DNA of 64,000 nt from Plenodomus lindquistii (taxonomy: Eukaryota > Ascomycota > Dothideomycetes > Pleosporales > Leptosphaeriaceae). The DNA is taken from positions 3,596,001 to 3,660,000 of the forward strand of contig JANUWI010000003.1 of NCBI GenBank assembly GCA_025504975.1. Direction: 5' to 3'. Below the pieces are notes generated by a model that made no database searches, had not been told where the DNA came from, and worked only from the letters and a program-made list of their open reading frames with translations. The position numbers and the translations under genes were made by a program. Positions 32,865 through 44,730 of this stretch are shown here, one piece after another; within the stretch, counting starts at the first letter, position 1; each line of letters begins with the position of its first letter.

Positions 32865-34728
32865 ACGTACCTTATAGATAAGCAGTCTATATAGACAAGT
32901 AGTCTACCTCTACTAAAACTCTACTAAAACTACACATACCTACGTAATGTCCTACTAATAATACTAGATAGAACCCTTTAATAAAGCTTAGATATAGTTT
33001 ATACTATAGACTTTAAAATAAAATATAAATCTCTTTTTATAACGCGCTATAGCTATTTATAACATTTTCTATACTACTTTATATTAAAAACGCGCTAGTT
33101 AACTTTTATATAAAGATTTTATACCTAATTTAAAAAAACTAGATAAAAATAAAAAAAAAGTAATTATTTAGTATATATTTAAACTATATACGTAAAAATT
33201 TTTTTTAAAGCTTATAGCTATAGTAGATATAGCTAATTTATTATATAATAAGTATAATCTAGACTATATTAGTATAAACTAGCCTAGTACGTTTATTAAG
33301 CGCTGTTTTAAATTTAAAGTAAAGTTTAATTATAAGTATAACTATAAAAAAGCTTTATATAAAAACTTAAAAATTATTAAAACCTAATTTAAACTAGTAG
33401 CTAATATAAAAAAAAAGTATAGTATCTAGAATAAAAATATATATAACTTTAATAAAATAGGCTTTATAATAGGCTAGATATTAATAGAAGTAGTTATTAT
33501 AGCTTTAAAATATTAAAAATAACTAAAAGCAGTCTAGTAGAGTAACTAGAAGTAGATAATAGTTATTTAGAGAATTAATATAATAGAATAAGCTATTCTA
33601 CTTTTTATTATTTTTAAAAACTACTACTATTTTTTAGCCTAGTATAAAAAAAACAGCTTATTTAGAGATTAGATTATTATAGTCTCTAAAAATAGCTAGA
33701 TAACTAATAAATTTAGATATTAGTAGCTAGAGTACTTTAATACCTATATTAAAACGCGTACTATTAGAGAGTACTAGCTATTTATTATTAATAGCTATAA
33801 AAACTATAACTTATTTAAATTCTAGTAATATTATAAAAAAAAAAAATTATTACTATATATATATTTTTTTATTTATTACACCTTTTCTAGCTATTTAATA
33901 TAGGTTATTTTACTTTTTTAAAACAGGCGTATAGCTACTAAACTAAAAAGTTTATATATAATTATATTATATATATTATAAAGTTTAAATTTTTACTTTA
34001 TTTTATACGCGTTTATAAAGCTATAATAACTTCTAGTAATATTTAAAAAAAGTTTTAAAACACTAGACTAGTTTTATATAAACTAGAGTTAGTTATATTA
34101 TATTTTAAAGTCTAGTTACGCACTTTATTACTACTTTTTATTAATAATAAACTCTAGTAGTTATAAACTCTAAATAATATTTTTAAACTAGAGTTATAAT
34201 TAACGCTTATAAAAGTAAAAATTTAAAAGTATATAGATAGTTTACTAACTTCTATAGTTAAAACTTTTAAAAAAGTATTAAAAAGGGCTATAATTATCGC
34301 GTATAAGCTAGTATTAGCGCAGAAAAAAATTACTAAACTTTAGGCTACTAATAAAGCTACTATATATTATAAATTATATAAAAAAAAGTAGATTTAGTAT
34401 AAAAGTAACTTTATAGCTAAAAAAAGCTTATATTTAACTACTCTAAAAAAGTTTAGAGCGCGTAGTAATAGAAAAAAAGTAAAAAAAAAAAAATAAACTA
34501 GTAAAAGCTATAAATAGGTATAACGCTATATATAGTGCTATAAAATAGAGTATAACTTATAAACGTGTAAAAGTAAAATAGAAGTAGTTATAGAATAGTA
34601 TTTAGATTAGTTTTACGCTATACAGCGCTATATTATACTACTTTAGACTAGAATAGAGTATAGTTTTAGTAGAGTTTTAGTAGAGGTAGACTGCTTATCT
34701 ATATAGACTACTTATCTATAAAGTACGT
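32865..34728 (+). mobile_element. RIP-degraded Fot1/pogo-type DNA transposon, copy 1
   Basis: 1864 bases, a typical length for the Tc1/mariner pogo-Fot group. Terminal inverted repeats of about 70 bases match closely: the left end begins ACGTACCTTATAGATAAGCA and the right end (34655-34728) is its reverse complement with a few C/T-type differences. TA dinucleotides at 32863-32864 and 34729-34730 fit the TA target duplication of this superfamily. On the plus strand near 33445 a frame reads YNFNKIGFIIG, a degenerate form of the DDE transposase block NxDETGFxxG. Stops are frequent and CA/TG dinucleotides are scarce, so the element is dead and RIP-mutated. A second partial copy lies at 50365. Confidence 0.85.
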
Positions 34729-34730
34729 TA

Positions 34731-36396
34731 ACTATTATTATTATTACTTTTAATATCTAAACTCTACTACTATAAAGCTTATATATAATTTAAAAGTACC
34801 TTTTAAATCTTTTTACTATATAAATATTATATTTAGTATTTTTATAATTACTATAGTATTAGATATCTAGTTAAATAGGTACTTAACTACTACTATATAT
34901 ATATATTAATAGAGTAAATACTAATATACTCTACTATTAAACTAGCTATACTACTAAGCTAGCTACTTTATTTTAGTATTATAAATAATATACTTTATAG
35001 ATAATTGAGTTTTGCAGTGTTTAAAGATGTGCCTGGTATACCTATGGTAGGAACAGGGGAAAAGAAGGAAGACAGATATCTTGAGACCAAATCTGCGTAC
35101 AATGTTGGACACAGTTCAAACAGAGGTTTTTCAATTTGAGCGATTGATCTGGACTTGCAAAAGTGTAAACGCCTTGCAATGGCTAACGGCCCAAAAGGCA
35201 ACAGAAGGCTAGTGTACAAGTGTATCGAGTTGAGGTGCGTGAGGTAAGCTCTTATGAACGATGAATTATCTGTGACGGTAGTGCCTAGGAGTTAATCCAT
35301 CAAGAATACCTAATGGGTCCATTCTGTGCTAAGTGAATCACATTCTTTGGGTCTTCTTTGATGAACTGGTAAATAATCAAGACGCACTCATCCAGTCATG
35401 TTGCCCACAGCACAAATGATAAACCTATCAGACCTAAGCGTAATTCCACTTGCGCGTGGGCGGCAAGGATGTTGAATATCGCCTCGGTCATTCGTCATGT
35501 GTACAATCGCGATGGTCGCTCCGAGGTCGCTTCTTGTAGATCTTGGACCAAAACGTCAAGTCCACGCGAGCACCCCCGAAACGAAAAACTATCAACCAGA
35601 CTTGGTTAGCAAAACCTCTACATCTTTGGCATATCAGTACACCTATGAGTTGTGTCATGATAAGCTATATGTACACAGTACGTCGTTCTCCAATCTAATC
35701 TCATGTCTTCAATCAAAACAACACTAGCTCCAAAATCTGGCAATGCAGCTATCCACGCGTTCGGAAATCCAGTGAGTTAGAATCAAAGAAATTGGAACGT
35801 TCATCTACTGGCCCAACATGACGGCAAGACTCCCCTCACTTGGCATGTTGAGGAGGTTTGCCAGCCGAAGAGACCAACGGCATCTGCGGTTCTTGTACTC
35901 CTGAAATTAACTAGGCTTTTGGAGCGTTTTGTCACGTCGATTGCATGCTTTGCTAATTTCCGTATCATCTTGCGTAGAATAGAGCCAATGGAATGTAGCG
36001 TTCCAGTCATTCTTCTTCCTTCCAATGCTAATGGACCGGCTGTATCTCGGCGTCATATAGCCCATTACCCAAGTGACAATAGGCCGTAGATAACACATCA
36101 GCAGTCTACATCGTGAAGTCGGCCGATTTCGAGAGCTTAAACCTTGCTACCCGGCAAAACCCAGCCCCAGGCACGTTAATCCAAGGAATCGGAACATTGA
36201 CGTATCGCATGATTCCCTATCTACTTGTTTGAGAATTCTATTTGCAGTGGATTAGTGCTCACTACATATGAGATCTACCTAATTCATCCCGAATCCTGAG
36301 ATCACACAAGGTCAACATAAGCCCATGAGAGTTCTCGATCATTCACAAGAATGTGCATGCTTTGACGATTATTTTCATAGACCGCTCTCCACTTTG
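34731..36396. other. AT-rich tail then unannotated GC-normal DNA
   Basis: The AT-rich block ends abruptly at about 35005 with a copy of the flank-plus-repeat-end motif TAGTATTATAAATAATATAC. From 35005 to 36396 composition is normal, but ORFs are short and unrecognised. It includes the promoter of the downstream regulator. Confidence 0.5.
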
Positions 36397-38439
36397 ATGA
36401 AACTATCCCACCAACAGAAACGACGTAATGACTCCCACCGAGTTCCTGCAAGTCAGCGGCCACTTCGAGGCAGGGCGGGCTCCCGGTCTCGATTTGGATG
36501 CGCTACATGTAAAAGACGTCATGTCAGATGCAACGAAGCACTCCCAATCTGTGGACATTGCTCCCGATGACAGCTTCCTCGTCATTATGTTCCGCACGCA
36601 AGAGAAAGCGTAACAGCAACGACAACTCAGCGCAAGCTACTGCCGTCCCCGAGCAATTCAGAGGCTTCCGGGAACAGCTCATCTAACGCAGAAGCACCGA
36701 CGTTCTATCCCACTAGCCATGGAGACTTCTCAGAACATGTACACGATACGCCCGACTTTACGGTCCAGTTTGAATCTTTCTCGTGGTGCGATAACATAAA
36801 ACATGACATTGAGAACATTGTTCCTGAGCTCGGTAGTAGTTGGGCAAGGGAATTCCAAGCTTTTGGCAGTCCGAAGAGTTTGATGCCAGATTCTTATGCG
36901 TCAAATGGCTGTCTCGACGTCAACACGAGCGCCAAATCACAGTCGTTGTCTGAGTATTCGGGACCGGAAATATCATTCCCGAGAGATACAATGTCGCAGA
37001 CTTTTACTTCTGAAGAAGATAGCACAAGGTCTCAGGAAGACGGTAGCCAAAGGCATGAGCCGGCTACACGATTGCAGCTTGAAGCTTCCCTGAAAGTCTT
37101 TGGACGAATCATGCAACCACCTGCTGCGATGTTGACAGGAGGCACCAGAAGATGGCGAAATCTCCAAAAGTATCTCTTGAACTTGGGCTCGCACAACCAA
37201 GCAGTCATGGCTGCTCTGATATCCCTGGACAAGCTTCTCGAGTGGGGTGATTTGAATGTTTCAACCGGGCCAGCGCTTGAGCTTCAAGAAAATATTACGG
37301 CTTCATTCAAGTTCGTAACCCAAACGATTTCCGACAACCTATTTTCAGGGTCCTTGCAAGAGGACGACATAATGGATCGTTGGATCGCCGCCATCTTCTT
37401 GCTAGCGTGGATCCAGGTGCTGCGTGATCGTATGGAACAGGACAGTGAGTCTCTTTTCCCTTCCGAGCTTGCAGATACCATCATTACCAGCTCACACGAC
37501 TGGAACTGGTACTCATTACAACTTCTCTCCTGTTTCAATTCTCTCGACAGCAAAGCCTCCCACCTCAGTGGTCCAGCCCTCCTCTCTCCAAAGGCCTTGA
37601 AAGCTGTTTCTCGCTATCCGATCCAGATCATTAGTTGCGATTATGAAGAATTTAGAGGCGAGCAACAACCATTCGACGATGACCAGGAATTCCGAAAGCT
37701 ATCTACAAGTGCGACGTCGGGAGCGTCAGAACTTGGCGATAGTGGTATCATAGCACCTTCGCTAAGCACATACGATGTGAAAAAAATTGTTCTTCGAGCC
37801 ATCCTCCAGCCAGGAGCAGAATGGTACCTGAAGACCCAAGCATATTGTCGACAGGTCAGTGCTCTCGATAAGCACCACCGCAAGCGCTTCACTCCAGACA
37901 CCGAGATAGATGTGGCTTTGACGGGAAAGAGACTTCAGAATAAGCTCTGGGACCTGTGGGCGCAGCGACCGGCTGCAATTTCTCTGACATCCGAGGAGCT
38001 TTCAAATTCAGTTGCTCCAGATGTGGCAACAAGATTTCAGGAAATCTCGAACGTATACCTCGCTAGCTTCTGGATTTTCTTCGTCTACCTCCATCGTGTG
38101 TGCTGGTGGCATCTGCCGCATACACGTATCGTGTCAAGCGCACTTGAAGAGACGTGGAAGCATATGCAAAATTCCTTTGGCGAATCGAGCAATAGCAGTC
38201 AGCAAAAGACTATACATCCTGCGCTTATGTGGCCTGCGTTTCTCCTGGGGACAGAGCGTGAAGATGGGTCGCAACAGGGTTGGGCAATTGAACAGCTCAA
38301 GACACTTGGAAAGTGCCGCCCAGTATTGAGTACCGAAAAGCAGCATCAGGATACTCTTCCGCCTTTCCGCATAAGTCAAGGAGCCACACGAAATGCCATA
38401 AAGACAGGTTTGTTGCTAGAGGCTTTGATTCAGAAGTAG
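36397..38439 (+). pseudogene. Zn2Cys6 fungal transcription factor broken in its zinc cluster
   Basis: From the ATG at 36397 a single frame runs to a stop ending at 38439, about 680 codons, interrupted once by TGA at 36568-36570. The DNA-binding cluster is recognisable (GCATCKRRHVRCNEALPICG, then HCSR). It stops exactly where the linker to the sixth cysteine begins, and that cysteine position holds Arg (CGT). The downstream part, open for over 600 codons, has the look of a fungal-specific transcription factor domain: WIAAIFLLAWIQVLRDRM, HRVCWWHLPHTR and HPALMWPAFLLGTE. No intron can remove the TGA without removing the cluster. It could be a null allele, a sequencing error, or a gene translated from an internal Met such as 36880 to give a factor lacking its DNA-binding domain. 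Confidence 0.75.
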
Positions 38440-38734
38440 AAGGAGGCAAAGCATCGAATTGACGATCGTGATCTTGCGATAGAGATGTTCGGTCATTATT
38501 TCTCTATAGTCTAAGAGAAGTTACCTCACTTGGTACTTTTACCTCACTTGGTACTTGAATCTATCCTGCATCTGGCTATCTATAAGTATAGTAACATAGT
38601 TATAAAAAGTATTTACTTACTATATAAGATTGAATGACGAATGCAGCATCACTGCTCCTAGCATCAGCAAACGCTAGATGCTAAATGCTTACAATGCGGC
38701 GTAACATTGTAATTGGAAGAACTATAACGAGAAA

Positions 38735-40073
38735 CTAGACATCTTTGGCTCTACTACTTTGCGACGCAAGAGGGCGAGCTTCAAACGTCTTGGGCAAAGG
38801 GGCTGAATCGTCTAGTGAGTAAGCCTCAGGATAACGAGAGCTTCTGTCTATTATTTGTTCCTCGCTAGAGGTGGTGATGAGCTCGATAGGGCGTGGCTTG
38901 TTGGAAGTATCCATAGAGGCTAGACGTTGACTTGCTGAAGTAATCCCATTCGCACTGTGACCAGGCTCTGAGGGGAAGATCCGGAGTCTCAAGGCGTCGA
39001 TCAGGGGCTTCATCACAGGAAGATTGACAACGAGCACACCGACTAGCTGAAGAATGTAAGTCAGATTCTTTTACGTTTTACGAGATGTTTGCGCAACCTA
39101 GCAAAACTCACCATCTCGCGAACGGACCAGGGAATCGTCGTTCTCATATGATGAGAGGCTCTGAAGCTCAATACGCATCTCAAGATAGATACAAACATAA
39201 TGAAGCAACCTGAGCACAAGAAGCAAGCAAGGGCAAGTTTCTGTCGCAAAGGCAGCTTCACCCTCCAGAGGATCGGTATCGGGATGTACATGATCATCAC
39301 ATCTGTCCTTTGAGGTCGTCAACAAAGCTTTGGCTATGGTCCATAGATAACTTACAAAAAATTGGCAACGGTGGCAACGAGATAGCCGGCTGTATTGCGT
39401 CTGCAATTCTCACCCGGAGAAGGATAGACTTGCCACTGCTTTTCGAAAGGGAGACAGTTGGTGAAGTACACGATCAAAGCCACAATCCAGGTAATAATGC
39501 AGAAGGCGCCAGTTAATTTGACAACTTTGCGTTCCTTAAGGTTTATCCTGATTTATGTCGTCAGCCTCGTTCGTATCGTCGGCATCATTAGGAGGGCGCA
39601 TACGTTAGACGGTGGTAGAAAAAGACCATGCATCCTTTCACTTTGACGTACCACATTAGCAAGTCGAATTGCGAAACCCGATGTCGCAGACTTACAACAC
39701 CACAGGACCGTTGTGTGAAGAGGGAAAGCAGCGACCATATATTTACTGCCGAGGACCTATCGAGATACATTGTCAGTAGGCATCGTTGAAGGAGAAAACA
39801 AAGACCTACAATATCGTCCTTCTGCGTTGGTGATAGCGCCAACGCAGTCTCGTCACTCATTCCAAAAACACTGCCTCTTGAACGAACGCCTTCAATGACG
39901 ACGATGGTGCCACTGAAGAAGACGATAGCGCCGATGGCACAATAGTCGTCGCCATCCCATCCTTCTCCAAGTCTATGCCTTGCGCGAAACCGGATGAGGA
40001 TTCTTGTTAACAAGACGAACACACAGATAGCATATTCCACATAGATCTCGACGATCAGTCCGGTAAGAGCCAT
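38735..40073 (-). CDS. SAT4/PTH11-like integral membrane protein (rhodopsin-type fold)
   Basis: Six exons: complement(39810..40073), (39696..39756), (39604..39640), (39356..39547), (39112..39307) and (38735..39046), 353 residues, all phases consistent. Introns are 53, 55, 56, 48 and 65 bases. The N-terminus MALTGLIVEIYVEYAICVFV begins with the first membrane helix; DGDDYCAIGAIVFF follows. Splicing yields LWCLKGCMVFFYHRLT, then the extracellular block NCLPFEKQWQVYPSPGENC with its conserved cysteines, then DVMIMYIPIPILW. About seven membrane segments are followed by a Ser/Pro-rich cytoplasmic tail. These features match the fungal SAT4 family, which includes PTH11-like receptors and is expanded in plant-associated fungi. 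It lacks the extracellular CFEM domain of Pth11 itself. Ligand unknown. Confidence 0.88.
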
Positions 40074-42396
40074 GTGCAAGTGCCCGAAGCGTTTGTTGAT
40101 CAATGATAAACCGAGTATGAAGGGCAGAGATGCGGAGTAGATCAATGGCGCCCAGATTTAAGAGTAACGGGGTTGGGAATGTATGATGCGCGGCATGGGT
40201 GCTCATTCCATAGCCTCGTCACTTGTGGTGCATGGGGTAGGTGCCCCGGCTCGAGCTGGTTCAACTGCATGACTCGAGCACAGACTGGGGAGTTAATGGA
40301 TAGAACATCCCAGGTACCTTGGCTGCAAGATCCTGGAATTCCAATCCCACAATCTTGCAAAATTATTTCCATGGAGACATGCTGCTCGCATCTTGTCTCG
40401 GGCAACTACTACACTATGAGCGACCGTAATCAGACAGTGTCTCGGGATTGTATGGCTTTACTGCTTTCAAAGATTCGATGCAGCAGTATAGCGATATGAG
40501 TAGCACAGTGATTAGCAAGAATAAGGTAAGATCCCCCATGGAACGGTTACTCCGGGACAGGGATCGTGTACGGGTACACGCGTCTACTGTAGATTCGCGA
40601 GGTTTGAGTTTGAGAAAGCGTTATGCAGAGGAAGCACTGGGAAGGTCTAGAAGCGCTAGTCAGCGCTAATGCTCCTTAGTATACTGACATGTCCAATAAA
40701 ATGATTAAATTCCCTATCAAGGGTAATTGTTATATGAGGGACCGCAGCCTGTAGGGTATATGACCTCAGATTGGATGCTTGTCAGAGTGGAATGGATATC
40801 AGGATCTTATTGCGAAGCAGGGTATCTGTCAAACTCTACTCAGTATGTGTTTCGATGCGTCTGAACCTTGTGACTCAGGCCACTCAGCTTGAAACCCTTC
40901 GACCCGCTCCCGAGATATGTACTAGCAAGGAAAGCTTGAGGCTTATTCAATGCCAGTACTCTAAAAGGGCCATGGAGTCCCTTGTTAATATTGTATCCTC
41001 AGATTGAGTGGTTCGCACGTTTGGTGAACCACGATCCCTACTGGATGGCACAATGCAGCGACCTCTGTCAAAGGAGAATAGCGCAAAGTTAACCGCGACG
41101 GAAACCAGATGTATAGGTGTAGATGAGGACACACTCGGTCTAAGTCACCGGAAGTTCTCCACTAATCAGTAGTGATTGCCATGCTTGCTAAGCTTGAGCC
41201 GTTGCCGTTCCCGAGCGAATAAGCGTGGATTATCACGCCATAGCCAGTCGAAGGATTGCTTGGAGCAAAGACCGTGCACACAAACAACCAGGTATTGTAG
41301 GCGTGATGAAAGTCTGTCTTGCAGTTGCGGCTGAGCTGAACAAAATCTAAATGGTAAAGACTCCACATCGTCGCCTTGCGGTGACGCTACGCGAGACCCT
41401 CCACAATCTAGGTATCCTGCTCAAGTCATTGCGCATTCCACATATAGCTTGATTTGAGATGTTTTGATCGGAAAAGAAGGCTTTATGCGTGCCACATGAT
41501 ACTAATGATCGTGGTAAAGCCTGAGTTTTTGGGAAAAAGAGACGCGTGTGATGTGTACGACGAGGCTGGGGTCTGCTGTCAGTCATTCTGCTCTCTGTGC
41601 AGTTGGTGGACACAATTCGCCTAAGAGTCGCGAAATATTTGTGCCGCTGTTGGGTGGTTGCTCGCTGACCATGGCAATGCCATTGATGGACGAGTCCCCA
41701 AGTACATCTTTGTCCAGCCTGTGACTACTATTAGCCAACATACGTACCAGTCGCTCACTAGCACAGTAATCCCAGCGTCGAGCTGCTGTGATGCATACTC
41801 CTTGTCCCTGCTCTCTGACCGTGAGTGGGTCCTGTGGTTAATCTTCGGTACCCATGCGTCTTCCAGAAATATATAACGAGCGATCTAGACCAGCAGTTGA
41901 GGTACATGAATACATCATAGTACAGCTCGATCGGCACACTGTGTAGCTCCTTAATCGCGAGCAACACTTGCTGGATAATGAGGTCGGAGCATTCTTCAAG
42001 AAAGGTGTCCGTCTCTTCCTGTCAGCGTTGAGGTATAAGTTTCGTTGATCAGTGTTGATATTGATTTCTCCAGCTGCGCCATGTTAAACGCTAGTCGGCT
42101 GCTACGGGTCAGCTATGTTCATCTTTCAATTTGAAGCAATGTCGGGGTCACTAGCAGCGGGGAGGTGTGATGCGCTCCCGATGGTTTGGCCGGACTAGCG
42201 CCTTCCCCTCCGCAGTGTGTGCCTCGGCTGAAACACAATGACGATGCCCGACTTCCGCGGTTGGCGGATGGGACGACTTCACGTTCTTTGTAGCCACAAC
42301 GAGTGGTATTTGGTACCTTACGAACTAAGCAGGAGTTACTTCCGAGCAATTCACGTCCTTGTCACTCGGTATAGACGTTATTCGCCAGTCGAAACT
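40074..42396. other. Long intergenic region, no gene recognised
   Basis: 2.3 kb of normal composition containing only short ORFs without family resemblance. Simple explanations are promoter regions of the flanking genes plus decayed sequence. The 159 bases just before 42397 are open in the dehydrogenase frame but do not look like part of the enzyme. Confidence 0.45.
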
Positions 42397-43488
42397 ATGA
42401 CTTCATCATCTGAGTTCCACGGTTGGATCGGCCGCGATAAGAAATCTGCTGAAGGCAACATGATCTGGTCTTCCTTCACGCCCAAGCCATTTAACGATAT
42501 CGATGTTGACATAAAGATATCCCACTGCGGGATATGTGGTAGCGACATCCACACATTACGATCCGGATGGGGCGCGACGCACTATCCCATCTGCGTTGGC
42601 CATGAGATCATTGGACATGTCGTTCGTGCTGGAGAGAAAGTGAAAGGGCTGAAGCTGGGCGACCGAGTCGGGGTAGGCGCCCAAGCTTTCTCGTGCTTGA
42701 AAGACGACTGCGAAGAATGTGCTGCTGGATTGGAGCCCTACTGTACAAAGGCAGTGAATACTTATGGCGGAAAGTACGCAGACGGCAGTTGGAGTATGGG
42801 TGGGTATGCAGACCACACCCGTGTGCCCAGCCATTTTGCCGTCAAGATTCCCGCTGGCTTGAAATCCGAGGATGCGGCTCCCATGATGTGTGGTGGTATT
42901 ACCGTATACTCACCGCTCAAGAAGAACGGCGCAGGACCCGGGAAAAGAGTTGGAATCGTCGGTTTAGGCGGATTAGGTCATTTCGGCGTGCTGTTCGCAA
43001 AAGCACTTGGTTGCGAGAAGGTTGTCGCTATTAGCAGGCGGCGCAACAAGGTCGACGACGCAAAGGCTATGGGCGCCACGGACTATATTGCCACTGCCGA
43101 GGACGATAAGTGGGCTCGCAAACACAGCCGAAGTCTCGATCTGATCATCAGCACCGTCAGTTCTCCGGACATGCCTCTCGAATCTTACCTTCGTCTCCTT
43201 CGCACTGGCGGACGTTTCATACAAGTGGGTGCGCCAGAAGACAAACTACCGCCGATCGCTGCATTTGGGCTTATCGGCAAGGGCTGCACGATTGGAGGCA
43301 GTTCAATTGGAAGTCCAAAGGAAATTGAAGAGATGCTGAACTTTGCGGCTGAGAGGGGTGTCAAGCCTTGGGTTCAAAAAAGGGACATGAAGGACGCAAA
43401 TAGGAGCATTGTGGACATGGAAAATGGCGACGCCCGGTACCGATATGTACTGGTCAACACAGACAACGGAGACAGGGCGAAAATTTGA
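42397..43488 (+). CDS. NADP-dependent zinc alcohol dehydrogenase (cinnamyl-alcohol dehydrogenase type)
   Basis: Single exon, 363 residues from the ATG at 42397. Cytosolic enzyme interconverting aldehydes and alcohols, in the Adh6/CAD subgroup. Catalytic zinc motif HCGICGSDIH at residues 43-52 and GHE at 68-70. The structural zinc lobe has cysteines in SCLKDDCEECAAGLEPYC. Then AVNTYGGKYADGSWSMGGYA, diagnostic of this subgroup, and the Rossmann turn GIVGLGGLGHFGVLFAKALG followed by SRRRNK, whose basic residues fit NADP preference. The longer in-frame start at 42238 adds 53 residues without resemblance to the family. Nearby P450 and broken regulator genes make a degenerate metabolic cluster conceivable, but nothing proves it. 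Confidence 0.92.
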   Translation: MTSSSEFHGWIGRDKKSAEGNMIWSSFTPKPFNDIDVDIKISHCGICGSDIHTLRSGWGATHYPICVGHEIIGHVVRAGEKVKGLKLGDRVGVGAQAFSCLKDDCEECAAGLEPYCTKAVNTYGGKYADGSWSMGGYADHTRVPSHFAVKIPAGLKSEDAAPMMCGGITVYSPLKKNGAGPGKRVGIVGLGGLGHFGVLFAKALGCEKVVAISRRRNKVDDAKAMGATDYIATAEDDKWARKHSRSLDLIISTVSSPDMPLESYLRLLRTGGRFIQVGAPEDKLPPIAAFGLIGKGCTIGGSSIGSPKEIEEMLNFAAERGVKPWVQKRDMKDANRSIVDMENGDARYRYVLVNTDNGDRAKI

Positions 43489-43736
43489 TAGCAAGAACGA
43501 AACGCGTAAGCCACAAGATCCCTTCCTTTCGTATTCCAAATCTAAATAGCAACCAACCCTCTTCAATACCATTTCTCTGCACCCTGTGATCTGGCCCATG
43601 GAAACAGAGCCATTCGCGAATACCATTAAGCACATGGAGACTAATACGCTTGCGGAGATGTATTTGAACCTTCAAAGGTACGGAGAGCTCAGCTCGTGGC
43701 GTCTCAAAGCAGGAGCGCCGTTCTCAACCTTCCGGT

Positions 43737-44730
43737 TCAGGCACCTGCAGCATCCATTTTATCGCCTCTCTGTTGGTCCGCATTGGCGTGCTTCGACTGC
43801 GCCATCTTACCGCTATACTTGCCCATCGTACGCTTTCGATCGTCCGTGAGAGTGGCAATGTGGTCTTCGGGCACAGCAAGGTTCGGAGCCGCATCAGCGT
43901 TGCTCACCAGCTTCGTGTGAATTCGAGGAATGTCGCGTACCACTACTTTCTTTGAGAATGTTGTGGGCTTACTATGCTTTGCCTGGTCCAGCGCAGGCAA
44001 AGTTGTAGGTCCTTGAACACTCGCGCGTCGCGATCCCCTCCGTGTCTCGCTGTTTCAGAGTATATCGTCCTGCATCGCAGGCTGAAGCTCATTTTCCATT
44101 CGTTCAAGTAATGTCAACAGCTTCTCGTAGTCTTCGGCGATCCATGGCCAGTATTTGATGGCAGCAGCCTTCCAGCCCATTGCGAGAGGCTTAGATGCAT
44201 AGTTGCACATTCTGACTTTTCCTCCCAGCGCCACCTGCGCGTCGGTGAACTCATGTAGCCATGGCGTGTGTAAGCCGCGCAAGCGATGGATCAGGTCTGC
44301 AAGCACGACTTTGACCCGAGCGTGACGCTCTTGTATACCTGTGAGTAAGGCAAACACTGTATTGAAGCTCTGCGATGTTAGTAAACCTTGGATCTCAGAG
44401 ATCTGCTTCTTCAGTAGACGCGCTAATGATCTGCAGATTTTGACAAGTAGTCTGCACGCGTCGCGCGTGAGTCGCATTCCAATGACATTGGCAGTCAGAT
44501 GTCTCCGCAGAAGGAGAAATGTGAGAAGAGGTAGCATGATTCAGGATTTCTTCCTGCCTGCTGAATCCAACTCGTTCCATGAGCGGTGCTTGAGAGAGAC
44601 CAGTACATATGATCTGGGGTGTTGTGAGTGATTGTAGAGGGGCACTGTGCGCATACAATGATAGGCGCATCTTCATGTCGCAAAGTGAAAGAACCTTCTG
44701 CCTGGAAACCGAGCACAGGATCTGACGCAC
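43737..44730 (-). pseudogene. Degraded gene of unknown function
   Basis: On the minus strand one frame is coding-like from 44537 down to a stop at 43737, broken by TGA at 44055-44057. The segment before it is helical (MRLTRDACRLLVKICRSLAR, then KPLAMGWKAAAIKYW). After it comes a Lys/Arg-rich tail (SKKVVVRDIPRIHTKLVSNA). Upstream, another frame continues the coding character (MERVGFSRQEEIL, to about 44580) and would need a one-base shift near 44500 to connect. I know no matching family. The two lesions suggest a decaying gene, but splicing I failed to see could explain them. The 248 bases between this and the dehydrogenase show nothing. Confidence 0.35.
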
